64,000 nucleotides of DNA from a bacterium (lineage in GTDB: Bacteria; Bacillota; Bacilli; Lactobacillales; Streptococcaceae), in the NCBI GenBank assembly GCA_905221065.1, contig CAJNBS010000004.1, positions 70,708-134,707 of the forward strand. Reading direction: 5' to 3'. The position numbers and the translations under genes are program-made. Under the pieces are notes generated by a model. The model did not search any database. It saw nothing but the letters and a program-made list of their open reading frames with translations, and was not told where the DNA came from. Below are positions 25,775 through 37,753 of this stretch, in pieces; within the stretch, counting starts at the first letter, position 1; the number at the start of each line of letters is the position of its first letter.

Positions 25775-28033
25775 ATGTTATCACTACAAGAATTTGTACA
25801 AAATCGTTACAATAAAACCATTGCAGAATGTAGCAATGAAGAGCTTTACCTTGCTCTTCTTAACTACAGCAAGCTTGCAAGCAGTCAAAAACCAGTTAAC
25901 ACTGGTAAGAAAAAAGTTTACTATATCTCAGCTGAGTTCTTGATTGGTAAACTATTGTCAAACAACTTGATTAACCTTGGTCTTTACGACGATGTTAAAA
26001 AAGAACTTGCTGCTGCAGGTAAAGACTTGATCGAAGTTGAAGAAGTTGAATTGGAACCATCTCTTGGTAATGGTGGTTTGGGACGTTTGGCTGCCTGCTT
26101 TATCGACTCAATTGCGACTCTTGGTTTGAACGGTGACGGTGTTGGTCTTAACTACCACTTTGGTCTTTTCCAACAAGTTCTTAAAAACAATCAACAAGAA
26201 ACAATTCCAAATGCATGGTTGACAGAGCAAAACTGGTTGGTTCGCTCAAGCCGTAGCTACCAAGTGCCATTTGCAGACTTTACTTTGACATCAACTCTTT
26301 ATGATATTGATGTTACTGGTTATGAAACAGCAACTAAAAACCGCTTGCGTTTGTTTGACTTGGATTCAGTTGATTCTTCTATTATTAAAGATGGTATCAA
26401 CTTTGACAAGACAGACATCGCTCGCAACTTGACTCTCTTCCTTTACCCAGATGATAGTGACCGTCAAGGTGAATTGCTCCGTATCTTCCAACAATACTTC
26501 ATGGTTTCAAACGGTGCGCAATTGATCATCGACGAAGCAATCGAAAAAGGAAGCAACTTGCATGACCTTGCTGACTACGCAGTTGTACAAATCAACGATA
26601 CTCACCCATCAATGGTTATCCCTGAATTGATCCGTCTTTTGACTGCACGTGGTATCGAGCTTGATGAAGCAATCTCAATCGTTCGTAGCATGACTGCCTA
26701 CACTAACCACACAATCCTTGCTGAAGCCCTTGAAAAATGGCCTCTTGAATTCTTGCAAGAAGTGGTTCCTCACTTGGTACCAATCATTAAAGAATTGGAC
26801 CGTCGCGTGAAAGCAGAATACAAAGATCCAGCTGTTCAAATTATTGATGAGAGCGGACGTGTTCACATGGCTCACATGGATATCCACTACGGATACAGCG
26901 TTAACGGAGTAGCGGCACTCCACACTGAAATCTTGAAGAACTCTGAGTTGAAATCCTTCTACGACCTTTACCCAGAAAAATTCAACAACAAAACAAACGG
27001 TATCACTTTCCGTCGTTGGCTTATGCATGCTAACCCAAGCTTGTCTCACTACTTGGATGAGATTCTTGGAGAAGGTTGGCACCATGAAGCTGATGAGCTT
27101 GAAAAACTCTTATCTTATGAAGACAAAGCGGCTGTCAAAGAAAAATTGGAAAGCATCAAGGCTCACAACAAACGTAAATTGGCTCGTCACTTGAAAGAAC
27201 ACCAAGGTGTGGAAATCAATCCAAACTCTATCTTTGATATCCAAATCAAACGTCTTCACGAGTACAAACGCCAACAAATGAACGCTTTGTATGTAATCCA
27301 CAAATACCTTGACATCAAAGCTGGTAACATCCCTGCTCGTCCAATCACAATCTTCTTTGGTGGTAAAGCAGCTCCAGCCTACACAATCGCTCAAGACATT
27401 ATCCACTTGATTCTTTGCATGTCAGAAGTTATTGCTAACGACCCAGCAGTAGCTCCACACTTGCAAGTAGTTATGGTTGAAAACTACAACGTTACTGCAG
27501 CAAGCTTCCTTATCCCAGCATGTGATATCTCAGAACAAATCTCACTTGCTTCTAAAGAAGCTTCAGGTACTGGTAACATGAAATTCATGTTGAACGGAGC
27601 TTTGACTCTTGGTACTATGGACGGTGCTAACGTGGAAATCGCTGAGTTGGTTGGCGACGAAAACATCTACATCTTCGGTGAAGATTCAGAAACTGTTATC
27701 GACCTTTACGCAAAAGCAGCTTACAAATCAAGCGAATTCTACGCTCGTGAAGCTATCAAACCATTGGTTGACTTCATCGTTAGCGATGCAGTTCTTGCAG
27801 CTGGAAACAAAGAGCGCTTGGAACGTCTTTACAATGAATTGATCAACAAAGACTGGTTCATGACTCTCCTTGACTTGGAAGACTACATCAAAGTCAAAGA
27901 GCAAATGCTTGCTGACTACGAAGATCGTGACGCATGGTTGGATAAAGTCATCGTTAACATTTCTAAAGCAGGATTCTTCTCATCTGACCGTACAATCGCT
28001 CAGTATAACGAAGATATCTGGCACTTGAACTAA
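25775..28033 (+). CDS. malP: Maltodextrin phosphorylase
   Basis: The 752-residue GT35 enzyme releases glucose-1-phosphate from maltodextrins. The pyridoxal-phosphate site [20 protein letters not shown] contains the Schiff-base lysine. [19 protein letters not shown] and [15 protein letters not shown] are family signatures. Length is typical of short bacterial phosphorylases without regulatory extensions. Strong codon bias and AGGAG before ATG 25775 point to high expression from the malQ promoter. Confidence 0.97.
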   Translation: MLSLQEFVQNRYNKTIAECSNEELYLALLNYSKLASSQKPVNTGKKKVYYISAEFLIGKLLSNNLINLGLYDDVKKELAAAGKDLIEVEEVELEPSLGNGGLGRLAACFIDSIATLGLNGDGVGLNYHFGLFQQVLKNNQQETIPNAWLTEQNWLVRSSRSYQVPFADFTLTSTLYDIDVTGYETATKNRLRLFDLDSVDSSIIKDGINFDKTDIARNLTLFLYPDDSDRQGELLRIFQQYFMVSNGAQLIIDEAIEKGSNLHDLADYAVVQINDTHPSMVIPELIRLLTARGIELDEAISIVRSMTAYTNHTILAEALEKWPLEFLQEVVPHLVPIIKELDRRVKAEYKDPAVQIIDESGRVHMAHMDIHYGYSVNGVAALHTEILKNSELKSFYDLYPEKFNNKTNGITFRRWLMHANPSLSHYLDEILGEGWHHEADELEKLLSYEDKAAVKEKLESIKAHNKRKLARHLKEHQGVEINPNSIFDIQIKRLHEYKRQQMNALYVIHKYLDIKAGNIPARPITIFFGGKAAPAYTIAQDIIHLILCMSEVIANDPAVAPHLQVVMVENYNVTAASFLIPACDISEQISLASKEASGTGNMKFMLNGALTLGTMDGANVEIAELVGDENIYIFGEDSETVIDLYAKAAYKSSEFYAREAIKPLVDFIVSDAVLAAGNKERLERLYNELINKDWFMTLLDLEDYIKVKEQMLADYEDRDAWLDKVIVNISKAGFFSSDRTIAQYNEDIWHLN

Positions 28034-28061
28034 GCTACAAATTTATACTAATAAGATTTGT

Positions 28062-28095
28062 AAAAAGCGAATTTCGATTGAAATTCGCTTTTTTT
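28062..28095 (+). terminator. malQP terminator
   Basis: AAAAAGCGAATTTC pairs perfectly with GAAATTCGCTTTTT around GATT, then more T residues. Confidence 0.92.
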
Positions 28096-28280
28096 GAATG
28101 ATGTGGATTTGGGACAATCATGTCTAAAAATAGATAAATCCTAGATACAGTGAAGGTTTAGAAATGCTGGTTTTTACTGTCTTTCATCCTTTTGTTTCTT
28201 CGCAGTTGATTACCTCATATTTCTTGCATCCGTTTACATCAAGTATTATAATATAATTGTAGGAAAGAAGGTGTTTTTAT
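28095..28280 (+). repeat. Duplicated promoter segment, copy 1
   Basis: This segment resembles 28581-28768 over its whole length (TGGATTTGGG, TAGATACAGT, ACATCAAGTATTATAAT, GTAGGAAAGAAGGTGTTTTTATG). It contains a promoter: TTGCAT (28224-28229), 17-bp spacer, TATAAT (28247-28252). Each copy drives a different small membrane-peptide gene. Confidence 0.8.
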
Positions 28281-28422
28281 GATATATACAAAATTGGTGT
28301 TGTTTATTACCTTTCTTGTAATAAGCTTGTTACCTGATAAGATTTTTGGAAAAAATAAAAAAATTTGGAAAATAGTTCTTGCAATATTGACGGCGGTGGC
28401 AGCATTGTCATTTATGTACTAA
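28279..28422 (+). CDS. Small two-helix membrane peptide
   Basis: A 47-residue peptide beginning MIYTKLVLFITFLVISLLPD and ending ALSFMY, with two hydrophobic segments joined by a basic loop (GKNKKIWK). AAGAAGGTG is the ribosome site and a good promoter precedes it. I do not recognise it. It lies where the first half of the 68-residue gene would be expected in this repeat unit, so it was probably gained by recombination. Confidence 0.6.
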   Translation: MIYTKLVLFITFLVISLLPDKIFGKNKKIWKIVLAILTAVAALSFMY

Positions 28423-28441
28423 GTTATTTTAAGAATGTAGG

Positions 28442-28584
28442 GTTTATTTTGGATTTTATTTATAATTTTGACCTGCCTCTATATAGGTAACCACGATTTG
28501 TTTCCTCTCAATCATCAAGAACTCTCTCTTCGTGGTAGTTTCTGGGGTTCGGTACTGGCCTTATATCACTTACTGTTTATTTGA
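28442..28584 (+). pseudogene. 5'-truncated remnant of the 68-residue membrane protein gene
   Basis: The frame reads ILTCLYIGNHDLFPLNHQE and SLRGSFWGSVLALYHLLFI before a stop. It is nearly identical to the intact gene at 28767-28973 but lacks its first 13 or so codons, start codon and ribosome site. The stop codon TGA is the first base set of the second duplicated segment. Confidence 0.75.
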
Positions 28585-28768
28585 ATGCCGTGGATTTGGG
28601 TTAATCTTGTCTTAAAAAGATAGAAATCATAGATACAGTTAAGGCTTAGAAATACTGCTTTTTACTCTCTTTCAACCTCATGTTTCTTCGTAGTTGCTTA
28701 CCTCATATTTCTTGTATTCGCTTACATCAAGTATTATAATATGATTGTAGGAAAGAAGGTGTTTTTAT
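28581..28768 (+). repeat. Duplicated promoter segment, copy 2
   Basis: Partner of 28095-28280. Promoter: TTGTAT (28712-28717), 17-bp spacer, TATAAT (28735-28740). Confidence 0.8.
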
Positions 28769-28973
28769 GTGGAAAAAATATTTTTCAAAATATAGATGGA
28801 CTGATTTATTTTGGATTGTATTTGATATTTTGACCTGCCTCTATATAGGTAACCATGATTTGTTTCCTCTCAATCATCAAGAAATCTCGCTTCGAGGTAG
28901 TTTCTGGGGATTTGTACTTGCCTTATTTCACTTGCTATTTATTGATAAGTTTGTTATATCGAATCGAAAATAA
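28767..28973 (+). CDS. Small membrane protein of unknown function
   Basis: The 68-residue protein has two hydrophobic segments (about 12-28 and 44-60) around a polar loop (GNHDLFPLNHQEISLRGS) and a basic tail (ISNRK). GAAGGTG precedes the ATG and the gene has its own promoter. A truncated copy lies 325 bases upstream. Small paired membrane proteins like this often belong to bacteriocin immunity groups, but nothing here proves that. Confidence 0.65.
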   Translation: MWKKYFSKYRWTDLFWIVFDILTCLYIGNHDLFPLNHQEISLRGSFWGFVLALFHLLFIDKFVISNRK

Positions 28974-29028
28974 ATATGAGGTATATGCCTGACTGCCCAC
29001 TGTTAGGATTGATTTTGGAGGAAAGATT

Positions 29029-29199
29029 TTGTCTCTATTATTTATTGCTTTAAATTTATTTATGTTGTATAAGATCTATTCTTTGAGACGGGAGAAATCG
29101 AAATACTTGATTTATACGGCCTATATCATATTTGGGGTAAATGTACTATATGGTATCCAATGGTTATTAAGAGAACTGATTTCAACTAATTCCCCTTAA
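29029..29199 (+). CDS. Small membrane protein with a TTG start
   Basis: A 56-residue peptide (MSLLFIALNLFMLYKIYSLR then REKSKYLIYT) with two hydrophobic parts around a basic loop. TTG 29029 is supported by GGAGG seven bases upstream; no ATG fits as well. It is the third small membrane-protein gene of this cluster and is followed by a terminator. The function is unknown. Confidence 0.55.
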   Translation: MSLLFIALNLFMLYKIYSLRREKSKYLIYTAYIIFGVNVLYGIQWLLRELISTNSP

Positions 29200-29218
29200 T
29201 GTGTATGGAAACTATAAC

Positions 29219-29269
29219 AAAACGCATAAGATTAAGGTTTTTGTGAGCACCTGTTCTTATGCGTTTTTG
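29219..29269 (+). terminator. Terminator of the small membrane-protein cluster
   Basis: AAAACGCATAAG and CTTATGCGTTTTT form a 12-bp stem with a loop of about 24 bases. Confidence 0.8.
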
Positions 29270-29316
29270 TAATATTGAGGATTTTCAGTAAGTTTTCTAC
29301 CTTTGCGAAGTCTAGT

Positions 29317-30165
29317 TTAGAATGCTTTCCCAACAAGGATCTCCGCTTCGATGGTAATCTCTGTCAGTTGGCTCCAGTCAATCTTGCTCTGGTCGATGTG
29401 AAAGAGAAGGGGTGTCATGCTGAGTAGGGCTTGGAGTTGCTCTGCTGTGATAGTCTTAGTCAGAGAGGCTGTTTGACTAGATAGGGTGGTAAAGTGTTCT
29501 TGGAAATGATTTTTGATATCTTGGTTAGAATAATCTTTGTTTGTTAGCTGGTCCTGTACCCTTTGACGGATTTCTTTGAGGTGATTTTCAGTTGGGATAA
29601 CCTTTATCAAGATACCGTCTTTGGATAAAACACGGCGGAATTCTCCATAGTTGGCAGGTGAAAAGATATCAAGCAGGATGTCCATGCTGGCATCTTTTAT
29701 AGGAAGACGAGCCAGGTCGCCAACGAACCAATTGACTGCCCAGTTTGGTTCACTCTTGGCAGCGATTTGGACGGAATCTTTGGAAATATCAAAGGCATAG
29801 AAGGTTTTGTCAGGATGACTTTCTTGGAGTTTACGAGAGTAGAAACCTTCGCCACAACCAATATCCAAGATTGTTGTGGCACTTTCTGAGTTTGAAAGTA
29901 AATTTGAGATGGCCTCTAAGATAGTTTGGTAAAAGCCGGCTTCTAGGATTTGTTGGCGGTTTTGAAAGTTTTCCTTGTCGTAGTTGGCAGACTGCTTGAT
30001 TTGAGGTGCCAGATTGACATAGCCGAATTTTGCCAAGTCAAAAGAATGGCGATTGTTGCATTTGAGACTGCTCTCTACCAGAGTCAGATTTTCTTGGCAG
30101 ATAGGACAGGCAAAGGCAGTTGCAGAAGCGAAGCGCTGAAGTTTGGGTTTGAGATTTGTATTCAT
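29317..30165 (-). CDS. rlmA: 23S rRNA (guanine-N1)-methyltransferase RlmA(II)
   Basis: The 282-residue protein has an N-terminal zinc-binding region (CPICQ and CNNRH, about residues 20-40) and a Rossmann methyltransferase fold with the SAM motif ILDIGCGEGFYS (about 98-109). In pneumococcus RlmA(II) methylates G748 in 23S rRNA and so affects binding of tylosin-type macrolides and telithromycin. It is alone on the minus strand. A sister specificity (RlmA(I), G745) cannot be excluded from sequence alone, but Gram-positives normally have type II. Confidence 0.87.
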   Translation of the reverse strand: MNTNLKPKLQRFASATAFACPICQENLTLVESSLKCNNRHSFDLAKFGYVNLAPQIKQSANYDKENFQNRQQILEAGFYQTILEAISNLLSNSESATTILDIGCGEGFYSRKLQESHPDKTFYAFDISKDSVQIAAKSEPNWAVNWFVGDLARLPIKDASMDILLDIFSPANYGEFRRVLSKDGILIKVIPTENHLKEIRQRVQDQLTNKDYSNQDIKNHFQEHFTTLSSQTASLTKTITAEQLQALLSMTPLLFHIDQSKIDWSQLTEITIEAEILVGKAF

Positions 30166-30243
30166 AGTTTAAGTGTATCAAAAGAGGCAAATGAAAGCAA
30201 CTTTAGGAGTAAGTAGATGGGAGATTCAGTAGAAATAAAACTA

Positions 30244-30394
30244 ATACTCTTCGAAAATCTCTTCAAACCACGTCAACGTCGCCTTGCCGTAGGTATGGTT
30301 ACTGACTTCGTCAGTTCTATCTACAACCTCAAAGCAGTGCTTTGAGCAACCTGCGGCTAGTTTCCTAGTTTGCTCTTTGATTTTCATTGAGTAT
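30244..30394 (+). repeat. BOX element, boxA-boxB-boxC
   Basis: A complete element of 151 bp, closely matching that at 9870-10019: ATACTCTTCGAAAATC start, GTCGCCTTGCCGTAGG in boxA, GTTACTGACTTCGTCAGTTC in boxB and TTTTCATTGAGTAT at the end. It fills most of the gap between rlmA and the next gene. Confidence 0.92.
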
Positions 30395-30468
30395 AATTCT
30401 CCAATTTATAAAATTAAATTGCTTTTATATACAAATTAATATATAATAATAGTTAGGAGGAAATAAGT

Positions 30469-30747
30469 ATGTTAAAAGAAGTATTAAGCGTCGCAAAAGT
30501 TGCGAAAAAATCTTCATTATTTTTGGGTGGTGTCGCATTTGGTACCCTTGGTTTGAAAATCTTAGCAAGTAAGGAAGCTAAAAAAGGTTATTCTAAAGCT
30601 TTGGCTAAGGCTTACAAGTTAAAAGACGAGCTAGATGCATCTGTTTCTGTTGTGAAACAACATGGAGACGATGTTTTGCAAGATGCTAAATATTTGTATG
30701 AGCAAGAGAAAAAAGAAGAGCAATTAGATAGCCTTATAGGAGAATAA
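30469..30747 (+). CDS. Small membrane-associated partner of the P-type ATPase (DUF6110-like)
   Basis: The 92-residue protein has one hydrophobic helix (SLFLGGVAFGTLGLKIL, about 16-32) and then a long amphipathic, lysine- and glutamate-rich helix ending KKEEQLDSLIGE. TAGGAGG precedes ATG 30469. Its stop is separated from the ATPase start by a single base, so the two are translated together. A one-helix protein with a glutamate-rich tail next to a P1B ATPase recalls the mycobacterial PacL metal chaperones; this comparison is inference. Confidence 0.7.
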   Translation: MLKEVLSVAKVAKKSSLFLGGVAFGTLGLKILASKEAKKGYSKALAKAYKLKDELDASVSVVKQHGDDVLQDAKYLYEQEKKEEQLDSLIGE

Positions 30748-30748
30748 T

Positions 30749-32812
30749 ATGTCTTTTAAAGTGCTACATAGAGGATACCAACATATCCGCCTATCATCTT
30801 CTTTTTCACTCACCTTGGATATTCAAGACTATCTTCGTTCCTTGGCGAGAGATGAAAAGGGGATTGAGTCTATCCAGTTTTACATGGATCAACAGCACTT
30901 TACTCTACGTATAAAAGAAGGCTTTTCTGTATTAGATAATGCAGAAGCCTTTTTAAAAAGAATTGATAAAGGGAAAGTTTCTGAGTTGATGACTCTTCCT
31001 GTTCGTAGAGAAGAGAGTGCCTATTCTATCGTTTCAGGTGCAGCGATTAAGCGTGTGCTTTTTCGTAGTCTTGTGCCGTCTCCTATTCGCTATATATGGA
31101 CTTGTTATCAGGCTTTTGGATATGTTAAAGAAGCCTATCAAACACTAGCGCGTAAGGAACTAACGATGGAAGTCTTGGACTGTTCGGCTATTTTATTGTC
31201 TTTGTTTATGAACCAATCCAAGACTGCCAGCAACATCATGTTTATGCTTGATTTGGGGAATCATTTAGATCAGTGGTCCTTGAAAAAAACTGCAACAGAT
31301 TTAGAACAGAGTCTTCTTGCAAAAGAAAGCGATGTATTTTTGGTACAGGGCGATACGGTCGTTAGTATCAAGAGTTCCGCTGTTCAAATAGGAGATGTCT
31401 TGGTCCTATCTCAAGGAAATGAAATTCTGTTTGATGGACAAGTAGTTTCAGGTTTAGGTATGGTCAACGAAAGTTCCTTGACGGGAGAGAGTTTTCCAGT
31501 TGAAAAAAGAGAGTCTGATTTGGTTTGTGCAAACACAGTCTTGGAGACTGGGGAGCTACGCATTCGTGTAACCGATAATCAGATGAACAGCCGTATTTTA
31601 CAGCTGATTGAGTTGATGAAAAAATCTGAAGAAAACAAGAAAACCAAACAACGCTATTTCATCAAGATGGCGGATAAGGTCGTCAAATATAATTTCTTGG
31701 GGGCTGGTCTGACTTACTTATTAACAGGTTCTTTTTCTAAGGCTATTTCATTCCTATTGGTTGATTTCTCCTGCGCTTTGAAAATCTCTACTCCTGTAGC
31801 TTATTTGACAGCTATTAAGGAGGGGTTGAACCGTGAAATGGTGATTAAGGATGGAGATGTTCTAGAGAAATATCTGGAAGTTGACACTTTCTTGTTTGAT
31901 AAGACAGGAACAATCACAACTAGCTATCCTATAGTTGAAAAGGTGTTACCTTTTGGGGACTATAGCGAGGAAGATATTCTCAGAATCAGTGCCTGTCTTG
32001 AGGAACACATTTATCATCCTATTGCTAATGCCATCGTCAAGCAAGCTGAGATAGAGGGAATTGAACATGAGGAAATGCATGGGAAACTCCAATATATCGC
32101 AAGCAAGGGGATCAAATCTCATATAGATGGGCAACCAGTTCTTATTGGGAATTATGTTTTGATGCAGGATGAGCAAATTCATATCAGTTCAGAACAAAAT
32201 GCTTTAATTGAAGAGTACAAGAATCACTACAATCTCTTGTTCTTGGCTTATCAGAATGAATTGATTGGAATGTTCTGCATTCATACTCCTTTGAGAAAAG
32301 AAGCTAAGGCAGCCTTGGAGAAACTTAAGGCACAAGGGAAAAAATTGATTCTGGCAACAGGGGACACCTTGGTTAGAACAGAGGAATTAGTCAAAGATTT
32401 GCCCTTTGATCAGGTCTATACAGACTTGAAACCTAATGGGAAATTTGAGTTAGTAGAGGAACTGCAGAAAGCAGGTCATACTATTTTGATGGTTGGAGAT
32501 GGGTTGAATGACTCAGCGGCTCTAACCCTATCAGATATCGGTGTGGTGATGAATGAGAGCGCAGATATTTCTAAGCAGATGAGCGATATCTTATTGTTAG
32601 ATAATCGCTTGGATTTCTTCCAAGAGTTGGATTCGCTATCCTCATCTTTGCAAAAACTCATCAAGAAGAATATTCAAGATACCGTTGTCGTAAATAGTAG
32701 TTTGATTGGCTTTGGCTTATTTAATTGGCTCAGTCCTTCAAACCTCTCTATCTTACATAATCTAACAACCTTGCGCATTGTCCTGCGTAGTCTGTCTATT
32801 AAGGCTAGATAG
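30749..32812 (+). CDS. P1B-type heavy-metal transporting ATPase
   Basis: The 687-residue pump has the P-type motifs SLTGESFPV (A domain), FDKTGTITTS (phosphorylated D384), EEHIYHPIANAI (the HP pair of P1B ATPases) and MVGDGLNDSAAL (hinge). The membrane metal site reads DFSCALKISTP, so the usual CPC is replaced by SC-A, a variant seen in CtpC-like pumps. There is no classical CxxC metal-binding domain at the N terminus; residues 1-90 may be a degenerate one. The metal cannot be deduced; Mn or Zn are candidates. It is coupled to the small gene upstream. Confidence 0.85.
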   Translation: MSFKVLHRGYQHIRLSSSFSLTLDIQDYLRSLARDEKGIESIQFYMDQQHFTLRIKEGFSVLDNAEAFLKRIDKGKVSELMTLPVRREESAYSIVSGAAIKRVLFRSLVPSPIRYIWTCYQAFGYVKEAYQTLARKELTMEVLDCSAILLSLFMNQSKTASNIMFMLDLGNHLDQWSLKKTATDLEQSLLAKESDVFLVQGDTVVSIKSSAVQIGDVLVLSQGNEILFDGQVVSGLGMVNESSLTGESFPVEKRESDLVCANTVLETGELRIRVTDNQMNSRILQLIELMKKSEENKKTKQRYFIKMADKVVKYNFLGAGLTYLLTGSFSKAISFLLVDFSCALKISTPVAYLTAIKEGLNREMVIKDGDVLEKYLEVDTFLFDKTGTITTSYPIVEKVLPFGDYSEEDILRISACLEEHIYHPIANAIVKQAEIEGIEHEEMHGKLQYIASKGIKSHIDGQPVLIGNYVLMQDEQIHISSEQNALIEEYKNHYNLLFLAYQNELIGMFCIHTPLRKEAKAALEKLKAQGKKLILATGDTLVRTEELVKDLPFDQVYTDLKPNGKFELVEELQKAGHTILMVGDGLNDSAALTLSDIGVVMNESADISKQMSDILLLDNRLDFFQELDSLSSSLQKLIKKNIQDTVVVNSSLIGFGLFNWLSPSNLSILHNLTTLRIVLRSLSIKAR

Positions 32813-32831
32813 ATGAGAGTTATTAACAGCA

Positions 32832-32866
32832 AAAAGGAGTTACCTTTCTCGAGGGTAACTCCTTTG
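32832..32866. terminator. Bidirectional terminator between the ATPase gene and tyrS
   Basis: AAAGGAGTTACC pairs with GGTAACTCCTTT around TTTCTCGAG. It lies between convergent genes. Confidence 0.88.
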
Positions 32867-32889
32867 TTTATAGATAAATGTTGAACAGT

Positions 32890-34146
32890 TTAGTAAGTCA
32901 ATACAAAGTATTTTTTCTTACCACGACGGATAACAGTCAGTTCGTTTTCTAACTTATCTGCGTCACTCAAGACATAGTCAAGGTCTTGGATACGATCGCC
33001 GTTTACGTAGATAGCTCCGTTTTGGACGTCTTCACGGGCTTGGCGTTTTGAGTTAACCACACCAGATGACACCAGCAGTTCCACGATATTGTGGTTTTCG
33101 TCTGCTTGAACTTGGTAGTTTGGTACTCCACGAAGTCCTTGTTTGAGTTCTTTGACAGAAAGGTTTTTGATGTTTCCTGCAAAGAGTTGCTCAGTGATGT
33201 TGAGAGCTTCTTTGTAGGCTTCTTCACCGTGAACAAGTGTAACGACTTCACGAGCTAAGACTTTTTGTGCCAATCGTTCGTGTGGAGCCGCTTCAAATTG
33301 TTTACGGATGTCTTCAATCTCATCAAGTGACAAGAAAGTAAAGATTTTCAAGAAGCGAACAGCGTCAGCGTCCATAACATTCATCCAGAATTGGTACATT
33401 TCGTATGGAGAAGTCTTTTCAGGATTGAGCCAGACTGCGTTTCCTTCAGATTTACCAAACTTCTTACCAGTAGCATCTGTGATCAATGGAACAGTAATAA
33501 CGTGACCAGTCTTGTCAGACTTACGACGAAGCAATTCGGTACCAGCTGTCATATTTCCCCACTGGTCAGAACCACCGATTTGAAGCGTTACATTGTGGTC
33601 TTGGTTAAGGACGAAGAAGTCGTAACCTTGCATGATTTGGTAGGCAAACTCAGTGTAAGAAATTCCTGTTTCGATTCGTTTTTTAACAGATTCCTTACTC
33701 ATCATGTAGTTGACAGTGAAGTATTTTCCGATATCACGGAGGAAATCAATGAAGCTGATGCTGCCAAACCAGTCGTAGTTGTTGACCATGACAGCTTTAT
33801 TTTCACCATTTTCAAAGTCAAGAAAACGAGAAAGTTGTCCTTGGATAGACTTGACCCAGCCATCTACTGTGTCTTTTGTTTGGAGACTACGTTCAGCATC
33901 TTTGAAGGACGGATCTCCGATGAGACCTGTAGCACCGCCAACGAGCGCATAAGGTTTGTGACCTGCTAGCTGCAAGCGACGACTTGTCAAGATTGCGACA
34001 AGGTGGCCTAGGTGAAGGCTGTCAGCAGTTGGATCGTAGCCAGTATAATAAGAAACTTGACCTTCTTCTAGGGCTTTACGCAAAGCTTCTTCATCAGTCG
34101 TTTGAAAAATCAAACCACGCTCTTTTAGCTCATCAAAAATGTGCAT
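32890..34146 (-). CDS. tyrS: Tyrosyl-tRNA synthetase
   Basis: The 418-residue class I enzyme charges tRNA-Tyr. The HIGH-type motif is DSLHLGHL, the KMSKS-type motif is KFGKS, and [13 protein letters not shown] is a TyrRS signature. A C-terminal S4 RNA-binding domain (about 350-418) is present. Start and length fit the family; AAAAAGGAG lies before the ATG on the minus strand. The divergent gap to pbp1b is about 140 bases, too short for a T-box. Confidence 0.98.
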   Translation of the reverse strand: MHIFDELKERGLIFQTTDEEALRKALEEGQVSYYTGYDPTADSLHLGHLVAILTSRRLQLAGHKPYALVGGATGLIGDPSFKDAERSLQTKDTVDGWVKSIQGQLSRFLDFENGENKAVMVNNYDWFGSISFIDFLRDIGKYFTVNYMMSKESVKKRIETGISYTEFAYQIMQGYDFFVLNQDHNVTLQIGGSDQWGNMTAGTELLRRKSDKTGHVITVPLITDATGKKFGKSEGNAVWLNPEKTSPYEMYQFWMNVMDADAVRFLKIFTFLSLDEIEDIRKQFEAAPHERLAQKVLAREVVTLVHGEEAYKEALNITEQLFAGNIKNLSVKELKQGLRGVPNYQVQADENHNIVELLVSSGVVNSKRQAREDVQNGAIYVNGDRIQDLDYVLSDADKLENELTVIRRGKKKYFVLTY

Positions 34147-34241
34147 GTGTCTTTTCTCCTTTTTAAAAATATTGTTTCTACCTATTGTATCACAAACTTG
34201 GGCAATAGCCTAGTAGAATAGGGAAGAAAGTGGCTATTTTA

Positions 34242-36744
<2,503 letters not shown>

Positions 36745-36776
36745 GAAAGTGGCATTGATTGCCACTTTTTTCTTTT
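36745..36776 (+). terminator. pbp1b terminator
   Basis: AAAGTGGCA pairs with TGCCACTTT around TTGAT, then a T-rich tail. Part of that tail is also the upstream half of the next promoter. Confidence 0.88.
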
Positions 36777-36785
36777 TTCCTTTCG

Positions 36786-36794
36786 TGTTACAAT
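36786..36794 (+). promoter_or_regulatory. Extended -10 promoter placing the start at the EamA ATG
   Basis: TGT-TACAAT is an extended -10 whose last T is seven bases before ATG 36801. Transcription would begin at or next to the start codon. Confidence 0.55.
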
Positions 36795-36800
36795 AAAGGT

Positions 36801-37712
36801 ATGAATCAGTATCAGAAAAAGATTGTTAAAGGAACCATTTATTCGCTCCTATCCGGCTTGATATGGGGAATCTGTGGAATTTTAGGAGAGTATTTCTTTA
36901 CTCATTATCAGGTGTCTTCTGGTTGGATTACCTCTATGCGTTTGACATTGGCAGGGAGTCTTGTTCTCATTTGGTCTGCAGTGCAATTAAAGTCGCAAGT
37001 GCTAGATATTTGGCGAGACAAGAAAAATTACCTTCCCTTTTTGGCCTATGCTATTTTGGGAATTTTCTCAGTTCAGTATTTTTTCTATCTCTGCGTAGAA
37101 TACTCAAATGCTGCGACAGCAACTATTTTACAGTTTATTAGTCCAGTTTTTATCCTCTTTTACAATCGTTTAGTTTATCACAAACGAGCGTCAAAAAGTG
37201 CTATTTTCTATGTTTTGATTGCCATGCTGGGTGTTTGCTTGATGGCGACAAAGGGAGATCTCTCTCAGTTATCCATGACCCCGCTAGCCCTTGTAACGGG
37301 TTTGCTGAGTGCTATGGGGGTTATGTTTAATGTTATCTTGCCCCAACCTTTCGCGAAGCGCTATGGTTTTGTACCCACGGTTGGGTGGGGGATGATTTTG
37401 GCCGGTTTATTTAGCAATGTCCTCTCGCCAGTGTATCAGCTTTCCTTTACTCTTGATATTTGGAGTATCTTGATTTGCCTTATTATCGCTTTCTTCGGGA
37501 CGGCTTTTGCCTTTTTCATTTCCATGAAGGCAGTGTCCTTGGTTTCTCCCTTGGTGGTTTCTGTCATTAGTGCCAGTGAACCTCTCTCTTCTGCTCTCTT
37601 GAGTGTTTTATTTTTAGGATTGGTAGTGGATTGGTCTCTCCTTCTAGCTATGGCCTTGATTATTTTACCCATGATTTTCCTATCGATAGAAGAAGCGAAA
37701 GAAAGTAAATAA
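36801..37712 (+). CDS. DMT/EamA-family transporter
   Basis: The 303-residue protein has ten membrane segments in two five-helix EamA halves (about 10-145 and 155-298), the drug/metabolite transporter layout. The substrate is unknown. ATG 36801 has only AAAGG one base upstream, too close for a ribosome site, while an extended -10 lies at the distance that would make the mRNA leaderless. In-frame alternatives upstream fall in the pbp1b terminator. The next gene is 228 bases away. Confidence 0.82.
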   Translation: MNQYQKKIVKGTIYSLLSGLIWGICGILGEYFFTHYQVSSGWITSMRLTLAGSLVLIWSAVQLKSQVLDIWRDKKNYLPFLAYAILGIFSVQYFFYLCVEYSNAATATILQFISPVFILFYNRLVYHKRASKSAIFYVLIAMLGVCLMATKGDLSQLSMTPLALVTGLLSAMGVMFNVILPQPFAKRYGFVPTVGWGMILAGLFSNVLSPVYQLSFTLDIWSILICLIIAFFGTAFAFFISMKAVSLVSPLVVSVISASEPLSSALLSVLFLGLVVDWSLLLAMALIILPMIFLSIEEAKESK

Positions 37713-37753
37713 AAAGTCTTTTCTTAATTCTAAAAGTGTGCTATACTAGAATA

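Noticed and set aside
30166..30243. Additional small gene between rlmA and the BOX element
   Set aside because: The short stretch has no start with a ribosome site, only the rlmA upstream region.
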